Notes: a model not told the origin generated them from the letters alone. A stretch of DNA of 64,000 nt from Azospirillaceae bacterium (GCA_031291675.1 JARLIO010000082.1:62001-126000); one strand, 5' to 3'; shown: positions 8,766 to 18,222, numbered from the stretch's first letter. A program made the numbers and translations.

Positions 8766-9776
8766 ATGCCGGATCAGCCGTCAATCGCCGATACCAGGCC
8801 CGCCGACGCCCCGAATCCGGTCACGGCGGTGTTCGGCTGGCTCGAGCGCCCCGATGGTGGCCGCATCCGACACGCGAGATGGGAACCCCGAGGCCCGGCG
8901 CGGGCAACGCTGGTGATTCTGCAAGGCCGCAGCGAATTCCTCGAAAAATACCAGGAACAAGCGGAAGACTGGTGTCGGCGCGGCTTTCGCGTGCTGTCGT
9001 TCGATTGGCGCGGCCAGGGCCTGTCGACTCGGCTGCTCGCCGCGCGGCACAAGGGCCATATCCCGGACTATCGCCTGCTGCTCGACGACGCCGTTTCCTA
9101 TCTCGAAACCATCGCCGCACCGCTTCGGACCGGGCCGGCGATTGTGTTCGGCCATTCGATGGGCGGTCATCTGGCCCTGCACCTGCTGGCGCGGTGCGCC
9201 GCGACGGCCGACGGCCGGCCGGGCTTCAGCGCCGCGATCCTGGCGGCACCGATGTTGTCACTATGGTTCACGCCCTATCCGGCATGGCTGGCACGCCGCG
9301 TCATCACCGCCGCCACCGCGGTCGGATGGGGTCGGTGTTACGCCGCGGGTCAGGGCGACTACCAGCCCGCCGTGGCGAACCGGTTCCCGGGCAATCCCCT
9401 GACCCGCGATCCGGAGCGCTACGCCGTTTACCACCGCGGCTTTGCCCGGAACCCCGATCTGGTGTTGGGCGGCGTCACCTTCGGCTGGCTGGCGGCAACC
9501 CTGCGGTCAATCGACCGGCTGACAGCCCGCGGTGTCCTGGAGCGGATCACGGCACCGGTGCTGATCCTGAGCGCACCGCAGGATCGCGTGGTTCGCGGCA
9601 CCGACCATCCGGTGCTGGCGCACCGCCTGCCAAACGCGGTGCTGTGCCGCTATCCCGACGCCGGCCACGAGATCCTGATGGAAGCCGATGCGGTCCGCAA
9701 CCGGGCCTGGGCCGATATCGACGCGTTCCTGGCAGAGCGGTGCGGTTTGCCGCCGTTCAGGCCCGAACCAGGCTGA
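8766..9776 (+). CDS. alpha/beta hydrolase, lysophospholipase/monoacylglycerol lipase type
   Basis: This 336-residue serine hydrolase resembles the PldB/S33 (hydrolase_4) group. The nucleophile elbow is GHSMGG with Ser131. The acid lies in LILSAPQDRVV and the histidine in DAGHEILME near the C-terminus. The early segment LQGRSEFLEKY and FDWRGQGLS are typical of bacterial lysophospholipase L2 and monoglyceride lipases. No signal peptide is visible, so it is likely cytoplasmic or membrane-associated. The start MPDQPSIADT is inferred from family length. Its 3' end overlaps the 3' end of the convergent CBS gene by 20 bp. Confidence 0.85.
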   Translation: MPDQPSIADTRPADAPNPVTAVFGWLERPDGGRIRHARWEPRGPARATLVILQGRSEFLEKYQEQAEDWCRRGFRVLSFDWRGQGLSTRLLAARHKGHIPDYRLLLDDAVSYLETIAAPLRTGPAIVFGHSMGGHLALHLLARCAATADGRPGFSAAILAAPMLSLWFTPYPAWLARRVITAATAVGWGRCYAAGQGDYQPAVANRFPGNPLTRDPERYAVYHRGFARNPDLVLGGVTFGWLAATLRSIDRLTARGVLERITAPVLILSAPQDRVVRGTDHPVLAHRLPNAVLCRYPDAGHEILMEADAVRNRAWADIDAFLAERCGLPPFRPEPG

Positions 9777-10191
9777 TATCGCGAAGCACCGCGACCTCCT
9801 GGCCACGTTCCTCCAACCGGGATTTCAGCACGTCACCGATGCTGATCACCCCGATCAGGGCACCGTTGTCGACCACCGGCAGATGGCGAATCCGGCGCAG
9901 CGTCATGGTCTCCATCACATCCTTGACCGTGTCCTGTGGCGTCCCGGTGGTCACGGCGGTCGTCATCAGGTCCGCAACTTTCAACGTGGTGACCACACCG
10001 CCCTGCAACGCCAGACCGCGAACAATATCGCGTTCCGAGAGAATCCCGACGAGCTTGCCCAGCCGGTCGCGCACCACGATCGCCCCGATGCCCTTTTCCA
10101 GCAACAGCCGTGCCGCGGCGGCAATCGTGTCGCCCGGCGAAATCGAAATCACGATGCGCCCTTTGTCCACCAGCAGATCGGCAATCTTCAT
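9757..10191 (-). CDS. CBS-domain pair protein
   Basis: This 144-residue protein consists of two CBS motifs (about residues 8-60 and 72-128), with GIGAIVVRD..GKLVGILSERDIVRGL and RRIRHLPVVDNGALIGVISIGDVLKSRL. Tandem CBS domains (Bateman modules) bind adenosine nucleotides such as AMP, ATP or NAD and act as energy sensors; stand-alone versions are common in alphaproteobacteria with mostly unknown partners. The ATG at 10191 was preferred because GGAG lies seven bases upstream; an alternative ATG at 10224 would add eleven residues. The stop lies inside the 3' end of the convergent hydrolase gene. Confidence 0.85.
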   Translation of the reverse strand: MKIADLLVDKGRIVISISPGDTIAAAARLLLEKGIGAIVVRDRLGKLVGILSERDIVRGLALQGGVVTTLKVADLMTTAVTTGTPQDTVKDVMETMTLRRIRHLPVVDNGALIGVISIGDVLKSRLEERGQEVAVLRDISLVRA

Positions 10192-10327
10192 CTCGGAACT
10201 CCGCACCTTCGATTGAGGGGTCATCGCGACCCTGTCTCAGGACGTAGGCGCGCTCCCCGGCCCGGGCAAGAATGCCGAGGAACAAAATCAGATCACAGGG
10301 GTCGGAGATTGCCGCCGCATCCCGCGC

Positions 10328-11026
10328 TCAGCCGCCGATTTCTTCGGTGCGGCCGCCATGCGCCGCCGACCAGCCCACCGGATCGTGCAGGAAGCGTTCG
10401 ACCTCGACCAGCGTCTGCGCGTCGAAATAGCCGCCATCGCGAGCCACCCGCAGGACGTCCCACCAGGTCGCCAGCGCATGGAGCTGAACGCCAATCCCCG
10501 CCATCGTGACCAGGCTTTGCGGGAAAATGCCATAATGGAACACGACAAACGCGTGATCGACCGTGGCGCCGGCGGTGCGCAGCGCGGCAACGAAATTGAC
10601 CTTGCTCTTGGCATCCGATGCCAGATCCTCGACCAGGACGACACGCTGCCCCGGCGTCAATGCGCCCTCGATCTGGGCGTTGCGGCCGAAACCTTTGGGC
10701 TTCTTGCGAACATACTGCATCGGCAGGCCCAGGCGATCGGCGATCCAGGCGGCAAAGGGAATGCCCGCGGTCTCACCACCGGCCACGGCATCAAAGGCTT
10801 CGAACCCCGCCTCACGCTGCAGCGTGGCGCAGGCGAAATCGGTGATGGCCTGCCGCGCCCGCGGGAACGAGATGATCTTGCGGCAGTCGATATAGACCGG
10901 GCTGGCCCAGCCCGAGGTGAAGATGAACGGCTCGGCACTGTTGAAATGCACCGCCTTGATGTCGATCAGCACCCGCGCGGTCAGGGTGGCGATGGCCTCG
11001 GGATCAGCGGCGACCGGAAAACTCAT
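10328..11026 (-). CDS. pyrE: orotate phosphoribosyltransferase
   Basis: This 232-residue enzyme transfers ribose-5-phosphate from PRPP to orotate to give orotidine-5'-phosphate in pyrimidine synthesis. The PRPP loop reads [14 protein letters not shown], an alphaproteobacterial variant of the usual VEDV(I/V)TTG. Other family marks are [17 protein letters not shown] and [14 protein letters not shown]. The start [10 protein letters not shown] gives the family length; sixteen or more further in-frame codons upstream look non-coding. The gene is single, divergent from the alpha/beta hydrolase at 11268. Confidence 0.95.
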   Translation of the reverse strand: MSFPVAADPEAIATLTARVLIDIKAVHFNSAEPFIFTSGWASPVYIDCRKIISFPRARQAITDFACATLQREAGFEAFDAVAGGETAGIPFAAWIADRLGLPMQYVRKKPKGFGRNAQIEGALTPGQRVVLVEDLASDAKSKVNFVAALRTAGATVDHAFVVFHYGIFPQSLVTMAGIGVQLHALATWWDVLRVARDGGYFDAQTLVEVERFLHDPVGWSAAHGGRTEEIGG

Positions 11027-11267
11027 GATGACCTCGGTTATCGGACAGAACGGGGAGCTGAATCGCGCAGGGTTATGAACCCAAGGCGCCACACTGGCAA
11101 GGCGAAGACCGCGCCGGACCGGGACGCCACGGTGCCCCCGGGTCCAAAAGACTGCGAAAATCAGATGACATGGCTGAAATCACGGCAGCGACACGTCATA
11201 TCACGGGACACCGGAAGGTGGGGCTCCGCCCGGCCTTCCCGCTCAGGCCCCTTGGAGGAGACGGCAC

Positions 11268-12092
11268 ATGCCGGTTCAGCATTTGGATTTCGTCGGCGAT
11301 GCCGGGCATCGTCTGGCCGGGCGATTGGATCTTCCCGATGGTGACGCCCGCGGCTACGCGCTGTTTGCGCACTGTTTCACCTGTACCAAGAATTCCCTGG
11401 CCGCGGTTCGGATTGCCCGGGCCTTGACCGCCCTCGGCATCGGCGTGTTCCGCTTCGATTTTACCGGCCTGGGGGAAAGCGGCGGCGATTTTGCTGACGC
11501 GACCTTCAGCGGTGACGTCCGCGACCTGGTCGCTGCGGCCGGCCACATGGCGCAGCAGGGCTACGCGCCGCGCTTGTTGATCGGCCACAGCCTGGGCGGT
11601 GCCGCGGTGCTGGCAGCCGCGGGCAAACTTCCCGACATTGCGGCCGTTGCCGTGGTCGGTGCCCCGTTCGATGCGCGGCACGTCACGGCCATGTTCGAGG
11701 ATGACCTGCCCACGATCCTGGACCACGGCGAAGCCACGGTTGACCTCGGCGGCCGCCCCTTCACGATCCGCCGCTCGTTCGTCGAAGACCTGCGGTCGCA
11801 CGACCAGGGGGCACGGATTGCCGCGTTGCATCGCCCGTTGTTGATCCTGCACTCGCCGATCGATCAAACCGTGGGCGTTGAAAATGCCGGCGCGATTTTT
11901 CAGGCGGCCCGCCACCCCAAGAGTTTCGTTGCGCTCGACGGTGCCGATCACCTGCTGACCCGGCCGGCCGACGCCGAATATGCGGCCACCGTGATTGCGG
12001 CCTGGGTCTCGCGCTATCTGGCATCGGCGCCGGTACCGGTCGAGGACCCGACACCGCCGAGCCCGGACCCGTTCGGCGCCTGCTGCCGCTAA
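11268..12092 (+). CDS. alpha/beta hydrolase of the hydrolase-OsmC type (OsmC domain absent)
   Basis: This 274-residue serine hydrolase has the nucleophile motif GHSLGG with Ser108 and the segment FAHCFTCTKNSLAAVRIARAL. That N-terminal segment matches the hydrolase half of a widespread fusion between an alpha/beta hydrolase and an OsmC peroxiredoxin-like domain. Here the protein ends at about residue 255 plus a short Pro-rich tail finishing CCR, so the OsmC half is missing and no OsmC gene follows. A strong GGAGG lies upstream of the ATG. The specific substrate is unknown. The divergent neighbour is pyrE. Confidence 0.85.
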   Translation: MPVQHLDFVGDAGHRLAGRLDLPDGDARGYALFAHCFTCTKNSLAAVRIARALTALGIGVFRFDFTGLGESGGDFADATFSGDVRDLVAAAGHMAQQGYAPRLLIGHSLGGAAVLAAAGKLPDIAAVAVVGAPFDARHVTAMFEDDLPTILDHGEATVDLGGRPFTIRRSFVEDLRSHDQGARIAALHRPLLILHSPIDQTVGVENAGAIFQAARHPKSFVALDGADHLLTRPADAEYAATVIAAWVSRYLASAPVPVEDPTPPSPDPFGACCR

Positions 12093-12100
12093 GCGCGCCG

Positions 12101-12136
12101 GCCTGTCACCCCAGCCTGTCACCCCAGCCTGTCACC
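12101..12136. repeat. tandem repeat, 13-bp unit, 2.8 copies
   Basis: The unit GCCTGTCACCCCA occurs head-to-tail at 12101, 12114 and 12127, with the last copy truncated to ten bases. It lies a few bases after the stop codon of the hydrolase gene. No function is evident. Confidence 0.9.
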
Positions 12137-12315
12137 GTGGTGTCGCCGTCTGCGTATTTCCAGGCGGGACGCGAATCGGGTTGGCCCGTCGCAGCAATGC
12201 CGAATAATGGGCCGAATAATGGATTTGGCGGCGTTTGGCGGACCCCGGCAGGTGGCTGGTCCGCCCACAGGCGGCAAACCCGGCGCCGAGGCCAGGATGC
12301 GCCCCCCAAAAAGCC

Positions 12316-12348
12316 CTATCGCCCCCCGACAGAGTCGGGAGGCGATAG
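12316..12348 (-). terminator. hairpin terminator, minus strand
   Basis: A 15-bp stem with one mismatch closes over the loop AGA, pairing CTATCGCC...CCCGAC with GTCGGG...GGCGATAG. On the minus strand the stem is followed by GGGCTTTTTGGG, giving a short U-tract. It is on the 3' side of oligoendopeptidase F, about 480 bp downstream of its stop, so it could end that transcript. Confidence 0.6.
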
Positions 12349-12825
12349 CGCCGGACGTTCCTCGCAGTTCCTACAGATCCGCTGACCTTGTTCGGACCTT
12401 GTTTTCGGCCCCGCCTGATCTTCGCCTCTTCGTTCCGCTGAGAGACTTCTTTGGTCGACCGGGCCGAATCAACAATCTGTTGGCCCGCTCGACTGGTAAA
12501 CGATAAACATAATACTTTCGTAATAAAAATACCCAGCCTCAATGGCCAGTTTGACCAATGTCAGCACGAACATGAAAATGTTCGCCCGGCTTCAAACAAG
12601 GGGGAGGCTAGGAGCATTGCCGGAGGAGTTCAATATTGAAACTCCTCTTGCGACATCGCGCCACGTCACTGCGACATCTCGGCAACATCAGGCGCCGGCG
12701 ACTCGCGGGATGCGGCGATTTTAGAAAGATTCGAACCGTGGCGCCGCCGTTCCGTCCCGACGCCAGGCGCCGTCCGGGCCCCGCGACGGCTTGGCAGCCG
12801 CCCGGGACTCGGCCAAAGCGGGCGA

Positions 12826-14631
12826 TCAGGCCGGCATCGCCGCCAACTCGTCGATAAAGCTGCTGACGACTCCGAGCCCCTTGCTCCAGAATTCGGGGTC
12901 GGCGGCATCGAGACCGAACGGCGCCAGCAAGGCACGATGATGCAAAGTCCCGCCGGCGCTCAGCATGGCCAGATAGCGATCGGCGAAGCCCTCCGGCGCC
13001 TCCTGGTACCGGGCATAAAGCGAGTTGACCAGGCAATCACCGAACGCATAGGCGTAGACATAGAAGGGGCTGTGAATGAAGTGGGGGATATAGGACCAGT
13101 AGCCGCGATAGCCATCGTCGAAGCGCAGCGCCGGCCCCAGGCTCTCGGTTTGAACCGCCAGCCAAATCTCGCCCAGGCGTTCGGGCGTCAATTCGCCGCC
13201 GCGCCGTTCGTTATGAATCCGCTGTTCAAAATCAAAAAACGCGATCTGACGGACCACGGTGTTGAGCATATCCTCGACCTTCGAGGCCAGCATGATCCTG
13301 CGTTGCTGCGGCGAGGTCGTGGCGTCCAGCAAGGCGCGGAAGGTCAACATTTCGCCGAACACCGAGGCCGTTTCGGCCAGGGTCAGGGGCGTATCGGACA
13401 TCAGGTGCCCCTGTCGCCCGGCCAGAATCTGATGGACGCCGTGCCCCAGCTCATGGGCCAGGGTCATCACGTCCCGGGTCTTGCCCTGATAGTTGAGCAG
13501 CAGATAGGGGTGAACGCTGGGCACCGTGGAATGGGCGAAGGCGCCGGGCGCCTTGCCCGGCCGCGGGGCGGCATCGATCCAGGACTGGTCAAAGAACCGC
13601 GCCCCGATCTCGGCCAGCCGCGGCGAAAACCGGCGATAGGCCTCCAGCACCAGTTCCCGCGCCGCATCCCAGCGCACCGGGGCGTCGCTATCGGCCGGCA
13701 GGGGGGCATTGCGATCCCAGTAATCAAGACGGTCGCCGCCCAGCCATTGCGCCTTCATCGCGTAATAGCGATGCGACAGACGCGGATAGGCGGCCTTGAC
13801 CGCGCTGACCAGGGCCGCGACCACCTCATCCTCGACATGGTTCGACAGGTTGCGCGATGACGCCGGGGTCGGGTAGTGGCGCCATTTGTCCTCGATCTCC
13901 TTGTCCTTGGCCAGGGTGTTGGTGATCAGGGCGAAGGTCTTGGCGTGATCGCCCAGGACCTGGCCGATCACCGTGGCGGCCTCGCGCCGGCTCTCCGGCT
14001 CGCGCTCGTAAAGCCGATTGAGCGCCTCGGTGCTGGTCAGCGACCGACCGGCGATCGGAAAGCGCAATCCGGCGATGGTCTCGTCAAACAGCCGGCTCCA
14101 GGCGGCGCGGCCCACGACATATTTTTCGTGCAGCAGCTGTTCCAGCTCATCGGACAGTTGATGGGGCCGGAACACCCGGACATCGCGCAGCCAGGACTGG
14201 TAGTGGGCCAGTTCGGGCGCCGCCAGTTTCGCCGCCAGCACGTCGTCCTCGAGTCGATTGAGTTCCAGCGTGAAGAATACCAGGTGGATCGAGATCGCGG
14301 TGACCCGCTCCTGCATCGACTGATAGAACTGTGCGACCACCGGATCCGACACATTGCCGGAATGGGTCAGCTGGGCGAAACTCATGATCCGGCTCAGCGT
14401 CTCATCGATCCGCTCATAGTCGGCGACCGCCGCGCCCAATGCGGCCCCGTCAAGACCGGCCAGGGCGCCGCTATAGCGCTGGTGGAACTGCTGGGCCGCT
14501 GTTTCCATCCGCTCCAGGTCGTCCCGCAGGGCGGGGGCATCCGTCGCGGGGTAAAGGTCGCGAAGGTCCCATGCCGGCAGCGGGCCCAGGTCCGGCGCAT
14601 CGGCCGCTGCGGGACGTGCGAACTGATTCAT
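12826..14631 (-). CDS. pepF: oligoendopeptidase F (M3 family metallopeptidase)
   Basis: This 601-residue cytoplasmic zinc peptidase cleaves medium-length oligopeptides. The M3 zinc motif HELGH occupies residues 393-397, with a downstream Glu in LAETASVFGEM. The C-terminal segment SPFYVYAYAFGDCLVNSLYA is typical of the PepF branch. The start MNQFARPAAA is preceded by CGGAGAAAAGC, a good ribosome binding site. Length matches the family. It is monocistronic, divergent from the histidine phosphatase gene, and followed by a long gap with a terminator hairpin. Confidence 0.95.
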   Translation of the reverse strand: MNQFARPAAADAPDLGPLPAWDLRDLYPATDAPALRDDLERMETAAQQFHQRYSGALAGLDGAALGAAVADYERIDETLSRIMSFAQLTHSGNVSDPVVAQFYQSMQERVTAISIHLVFFTLELNRLEDDVLAAKLAAPELAHYQSWLRDVRVFRPHQLSDELEQLLHEKYVVGRAAWSRLFDETIAGLRFPIAGRSLTSTEALNRLYEREPESRREAATVIGQVLGDHAKTFALITNTLAKDKEIEDKWRHYPTPASSRNLSNHVEDEVVAALVSAVKAAYPRLSHRYYAMKAQWLGGDRLDYWDRNAPLPADSDAPVRWDAARELVLEAYRRFSPRLAEIGARFFDQSWIDAAPRPGKAPGAFAHSTVPSVHPYLLLNYQGKTRDVMTLAHELGHGVHQILAGRQGHLMSDTPLTLAETASVFGEMLTFRALLDATTSPQQRRIMLASKVEDMLNTVVRQIAFFDFEQRIHNERRGGELTPERLGEIWLAVQTESLGPALRFDDGYRGYWSYIPHFIHSPFYVYAYAFGDCLVNSLYARYQEAPEGFADRYLAMLSAGGTLHHRALLAPFGLDAADPEFWSKGLGVVSSFIDELAAMPA

Positions 14632-14796
14632 GCTTTTCTCCGATAACCCCGGCGGCTACGCGTCCTGCGCATCAGCCGGGCGACTGTCCAACCCCGAAAG
14701 GCCTGCTCACGTTCGGATATGGGGCATGGCGGCCATCGTGCCAAGCAATCATCAACCGCTTCTCACGCCACCCCCGGCGGTGCTAAAGCCGTGGAC

Positions 14797-15381
14797 ATGA
14801 TCCTGCTGCCCTGCCCCTTTGTGTTCCTGCGCCATGGTGAGACGGACTGGAACCGCCAACGGCGCGCCATGGGCCAATCGGACCTGCCGCTCAACGCGAC
14901 CGGCCGCGCCCAGGCCGCGGCGGCGCGCGACCTGTTGCGCGGTACGGCGATCGGCGCCGTCTATTCCAGTCCGCTGCAGCGCGCTCGGGACACCGCCGCG
15001 ATCGTCAATGGCGTGCTCCAGCGACCCTTGATCGAAATCCCGGACCTGGCCGAGGTCCGATGGGGGATCGCCCAGGGCCGGGAACGCGGGGACTGGGAAG
15101 CGGCCTGGCGTGCCGGCGCCCCGATTGACGGGGCGGAGAGCTTCGCAGCCTTTCTCGCCCGGGGTCTCGCCGCGATCAATGCGGTTCTGGCCGATGCCCG
15201 GCGTTTCGCGGCGCCGCCGCTGATCGTCGCCCATGGCGGCATCTATTGGGCGATTGACCGCGCCCTGGGCGCAGCGACCCCGGGCGCCGGGGGTGGCGAC
15301 ATCGGCAACGCCCAACCGCTGCGCCATAGCCCGCCACGCACCCCGGACGGTACCTGGACGGTCGCGGCGATCGGATCGTGA
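14797..15381 (+). CDS. histidine phosphatase family protein (phosphoglycerate-mutase-like)
   Basis: This 194-residue protein has the branch-1 histidine phosphatase signature LRHGETDWN close to the N-terminus, with the phospho-accepting His in RHG. VYSSPLQRARDTA and LIVAHGGIYWAI supply the second catalytic His and the conserved Arg. Family members include phosphoglycerate mutases, alpha-ribazole phosphatase and broad-specificity phosphatases; the substrate cannot be chosen from sequence alone. The start ATG at 14797 is set by the family N-terminus; GTG at 14791 is also in frame. No operon partners are evident. Confidence 0.85.
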   Translation: MILLPCPFVFLRHGETDWNRQRRAMGQSDLPLNATGRAQAAAARDLLRGTAIGAVYSSPLQRARDTAAIVNGVLQRPLIEIPDLAEVRWGIAQGRERGDWEAAWRAGAPIDGAESFAAFLARGLAAINAVLADARRFAAPPLIVAHGGIYWAIDRALGAATPGAGGGDIGNAQPLRHSPPRTPDGTWTVAAIGS

Positions 15382-15473
15382 GCCGCGCCTTGGTTCAGAA
15401 GCCAAGTGCCATCGTCAGGGCACCGATGATGCCGGTCCCGGGGCCTCGCAACAACGCGGCCATCAACCGGACA

Positions 15474-16718
15474 TCACCCGCGGGGCAATCCCTCCGCCAA
15501 CACCCGGTCCTCGGCGGCAAGATCGGCGATGACGCCATCGATGAAATATTCGCAACAAGCGAGCTGCGCGGTCGTGACATGTTCATCCGGCCGATGGGCG
15601 TGACGGATGTCGCCGGGTCCACAAACCACCGCGGCAATACCCGCCTCGGAAAACAGCCCGGCCTCGGTGCCAAACGCAACCTTCCGGGTCGTGGTCGCGG
15701 CGCTCCAGCGCCGCACCAGCGTGATCAGCTCAGCGGGATTCTCGTCCTTGAGCGGCGGATAGGCGATGATCTCGTCGAGCTCGACCCGGGCGGTCGAATC
15801 GACCCGGTGCATGGCCGGTTCGATATGGCAACGAATGTAATCCTGGATCTGGGTGAGAATAAGGTCGGGGTCGCTGCCCGGCAGAAAACGGTATTCGAAG
15901 CTGAAATTGCAGTCGGCGGGGATCGTGTTGGTCGCGTTTCCCCCCGCGATTGTCGTCGTCGTCAGCGTGGTGTAGGGAACGTCGAAGCCGTCTTCCTGTG
16001 CGCCCCGTTCCAGGGCGTGGGCCATCGCGCGGAGATGCAGAATCAGATCGGCGGCATGTTCGACGGCGTTGACCCCGATTGGCACCATCGAGGAATGGGC
16101 CGCCTTGCCGCGGACATGGCAGTGATAGCCGCGCTTGCCCTTGTGCGCCGTCACCGGGACCATGGATGTCGGCTCGCCAACAATGCAACCGCGGGTCGGC
16201 AGGTCACGCCCGGTCAGCGAGGCGAGCAGCGAGCGGACGCCCAGGCAGCCGACCTCTTCGTCGTAGGACAGGGCAAAATGGATCGGCGTCCGCAGGTCGG
16301 CGCGCCGGATCGCGCCGACCTTGCCCAGGATCACGGCGATGAACCCCTTCATGTCGCAGGCGCCGCGGCCATACCAGCTGCCGTCGCGTTCCACCAGGGT
16401 GAAGGGATCGCTGGTCCAGTCCTGGCCGTCAACCGGCACGACATCGGTGTGCCCCGACAGGATCAGGCCGGGGCGGGAGCCGGCGCCGATCGTCGCGAAC
16501 AAATTGGCCTTTTTCCGGTCGTGATCGTAAGTGAACTCCGATGTCACGCCCTGGTCGCGCAGCGTCGCGGCGACGAAATCGATCAGCGCCAGATTCGAAT
16601 TGCGGCTGGTGGTGTCGAAACCGACCAGCGTGCGCAGCAGGTCGATCGTGGTCGTCGAGGCGGCGGCCGGGGCCCTGGATGCCGGCCCGCCCATTGAAGG
16701 TTTTGAAGAGGCGGTCAT
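15474..16718 (-). CDS. argE: M20 family acetylornithine deacetylase-like amidohydrolase
   Basis: This 414-residue zinc enzyme resembles ArgE, which removes the acetyl group from N2-acetylornithine. Metal ligands are visible as His90 (LILSGHTDVVPVDG), Asp122 (GRGACDMKG), and Glu154/Glu155 (SYDEEVGCLG). It lies 73 bp downstream of an MHS-type transporter on the same strand, so the pair is probably one operon and the enzyme may act on an imported N-acyl amino acid rather than in arginine synthesis. ArgE assignment is by overall resemblance; the specific substrate is an inference from context. Confidence 0.85.
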   Translation of the reverse strand: MTASSKPSMGGPASRAPAAASTTTIDLLRTLVGFDTTSRNSNLALIDFVAATLRDQGVTSEFTYDHDRKKANLFATIGAGSRPGLILSGHTDVVPVDGQDWTSDPFTLVERDGSWYGRGACDMKGFIAVILGKVGAIRRADLRTPIHFALSYDEEVGCLGVRSLLASLTGRDLPTRGCIVGEPTSMVPVTAHKGKRGYHCHVRGKAAHSSMVPIGVNAVEHAADLILHLRAMAHALERGAQEDGFDVPYTTLTTTTIAGGNATNTIPADCNFSFEYRFLPGSDPDLILTQIQDYIRCHIEPAMHRVDSTARVELDEIIAYPPLKDENPAELITLVRRWSAATTTRKVAFGTEAGLFSEAGIAAVVCGPGDIRHAHRPDEHVTTAQLACCEYFIDGVIADLAAEDRVLAEGLPRG

Positions 16719-16791
16719 TCGGTTCTCACTGAGATCAAGCGACGGTGACGGGTGCGCAACGGCATCCGCAAAATCCGTTCCCGGGACCGGG

Positions 16792-18075
16792 TCATTTCGC
16801 CACCCGCCGTCCCATCAGCAGGATCGGGACCATACTGAAGACCGCCGCGGCGATGAGATAGTAGGCAATCGACAGCTTGTCGCCGGTATATCCCAGCAGC
16901 GCGGTGACCAAGGCCGGGGTGAAGCCGCCGAAAATCGTCACGCCCAGCGCATAGGACAGCGAGACACCGGTGGCGCGGAAGGTCGTCGGGAACAGTTCAC
17001 CCAGCACGGTCGAGGCCGTGCTGGCGTAAATGGCCAGGAACAGGCCGATCGTGGCCTGAACCACGCACAGGCTGATCAGGCTTGGGTTTTGGATCAGAAA
17101 CCAGAAGGACGGAAAGGCGACCACAGCTAGTCCGACCGCGCCGATGATCATGCAGATGCGCCGGCCGATCGCATCGGACAGGTTTCCCGCCAAAGGACAG
17201 ATGATCAGCATCGTGATCCCGTAGGCGATCTGTCCGGCATAGCTTTGCCGCAGGCTGAGATGGATTTCGCGAACCGCGTAGGTGGTAAAGTAATTTGAAA
17301 TATAGGTCGCGACGGTCCACAAGACCATCAGGCCCAGGCCCAGGAGAATCCGGGGATAATGCGTCGCAATCAGCCTCAGCGTGTTTGACTTGTGGGCCGC
17401 TTTCGCGACGGCCAGGAATTCCGGGGTCTCATCAACACTCAAACGAATGAAGAAGCCGATCGGCGCGATCAACAGGCCGATCATGAAGGCGATCCGCCAG
17501 TGTCCGGCCATAATCTCGGCCTGCGAAAAAGACTGGGTCATCGCCACGCCAACGATCCCGACCATCAGGGTCGCGCAGCCTTGTGACATCTGCTGCAAGG
17601 CCGAGTAGAAACCACGGCGCCCGGGCGGCGCGTTCTCGATCAGCGTCGCAACGGCACCCCCGACCTCACCCCCGGCCGAGAAACCCTGGAGAATCCGGCC
17701 CAACGTCACCACAATTGGCGCCGCGACGCCGATGCTGGCGTAAGTCGGACAGAACGCGATCACCGCGGTGCCCGCCGCCATCATCAGGATCGTGACGCTG
17801 AGTGCCGCTTTGCGGCCATAGTGATCAGCATAGGCCCCGATCACAAACGCCCCCAAAGGTCGCGCCAAAAACCCCATGCCGAATGTCACAAAGGTCAAGA
17901 GCAGCGCCGCATCGTCATTGCCCGCCGGGAAAAATGCCATTGAAATGGGCACTGCGAACATTCCATAGGCAATAAAATCATAGATCTCGAGCAGGTTTCC
18001 GACTGTCGCCGCGGCGATGGCTTTGGTACCGGTGGTTGTCGGGCGCGGTCGCCCATCGATTGTTGTTGCGTCCAT
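16792..18075 (-). CDS. MFS transporter, metabolite:H+ symporter (MHS) family
   Basis: This 427-residue inner-membrane protein has about twelve hydrophobic segments and the MHS landmarks. These are VGNLLEIYDFIAYGM at the start, GALADRxGRK-like AYADHYGRKAA after TM2, and LQGFSAGGEVGG in TM4. MHS proteins import organic acids, betaines or amino-acid derivatives with protons. Together with the downstream M20 deacylase it suggests uptake of an acylated amino acid or similar carboxylate. A divergent LysR regulator is 181 bp away and the shared region contains a candidate LysR operator. AGGA precedes the ATG. Confidence 0.9.
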   Translation of the reverse strand: MDATTIDGRPRPTTTGTKAIAAATVGNLLEIYDFIAYGMFAVPISMAFFPAGNDDAALLLTFVTFGMGFLARPLGAFVIGAYADHYGRKAALSVTILMMAAGTAVIAFCPTYASIGVAAPIVVTLGRILQGFSAGGEVGGAVATLIENAPPGRRGFYSALQQMSQGCATLMVGIVGVAMTQSFSQAEIMAGHWRIAFMIGLLIAPIGFFIRLSVDETPEFLAVAKAAHKSNTLRLIATHYPRILLGLGLMVLWTVATYISNYFTTYAVREIHLSLRQSYAGQIAYGITMLIICPLAGNLSDAIGRRICMIIGAVGLAVVAFPSFWFLIQNPSLISLCVVQATIGLFLAIYASTASTVLGELFPTTFRATGVSLSYALGVTIFGGFTPALVTALLGYTGDKLSIAYYLIAAAVFSMVPILLMGRRVAK

Positions 18076-18184
18076 CGTTTCCTCGGCAAGAGACGGCCCG
18101 TGACGGGCCAGCGGTTTCGTGCGGTGTAAGAGCGGAACTGTTGCACCTGTGCAAACGGATTAGGCCCGCAAACTCTACGATGTC

Positions 18185-18202
18185 ATTGGATATCGCACCA
18201 AT
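18185..18202. promoter_or_regulatory. inverted repeat ATTGG-N8-CCAAT in divergent promoter region
   Basis: A 5-bp dyad ATTGG/CCAAT lies between the MHS transporter and LysR genes, 110 bp from the transporter start and 55 bp from the LysR start. It could be a second regulator contact site in addition to the ATAC-N7-GTAT site. The match is short, so chance is possible. Confidence 0.3.
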
Positions 18203-18222
18203 ACTCTGTTAGTTTTCGGCCC

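Larger units (their letters stand above)
12093..12825. other. 733-bp intergenic region with short tandem repeats and hairpins
   Basis: No protein gene is credible here. Visible items are three tandem copies of GCCTGTCACCCCA (12101-12136, last copy truncated), a doubled GCCGAATAATGG near 12202-12226, a terminator-like hairpin at 12316-12348, an AT-rich patch at 12490-12560, and the 12-bp palindrome TTCAATATTGAA at 12629-12640 inside a larger stem. The stretch could hold an untranslated RNA, but nothing matches a known RNA that I recognise. Confidence 0.5.

Noticed and set aside
15378-16697. A 439-codon open frame on the plus strand
   Set aside because: It is the reverse of the argE-like gene, whose metal ligands are intact on the minus strand.
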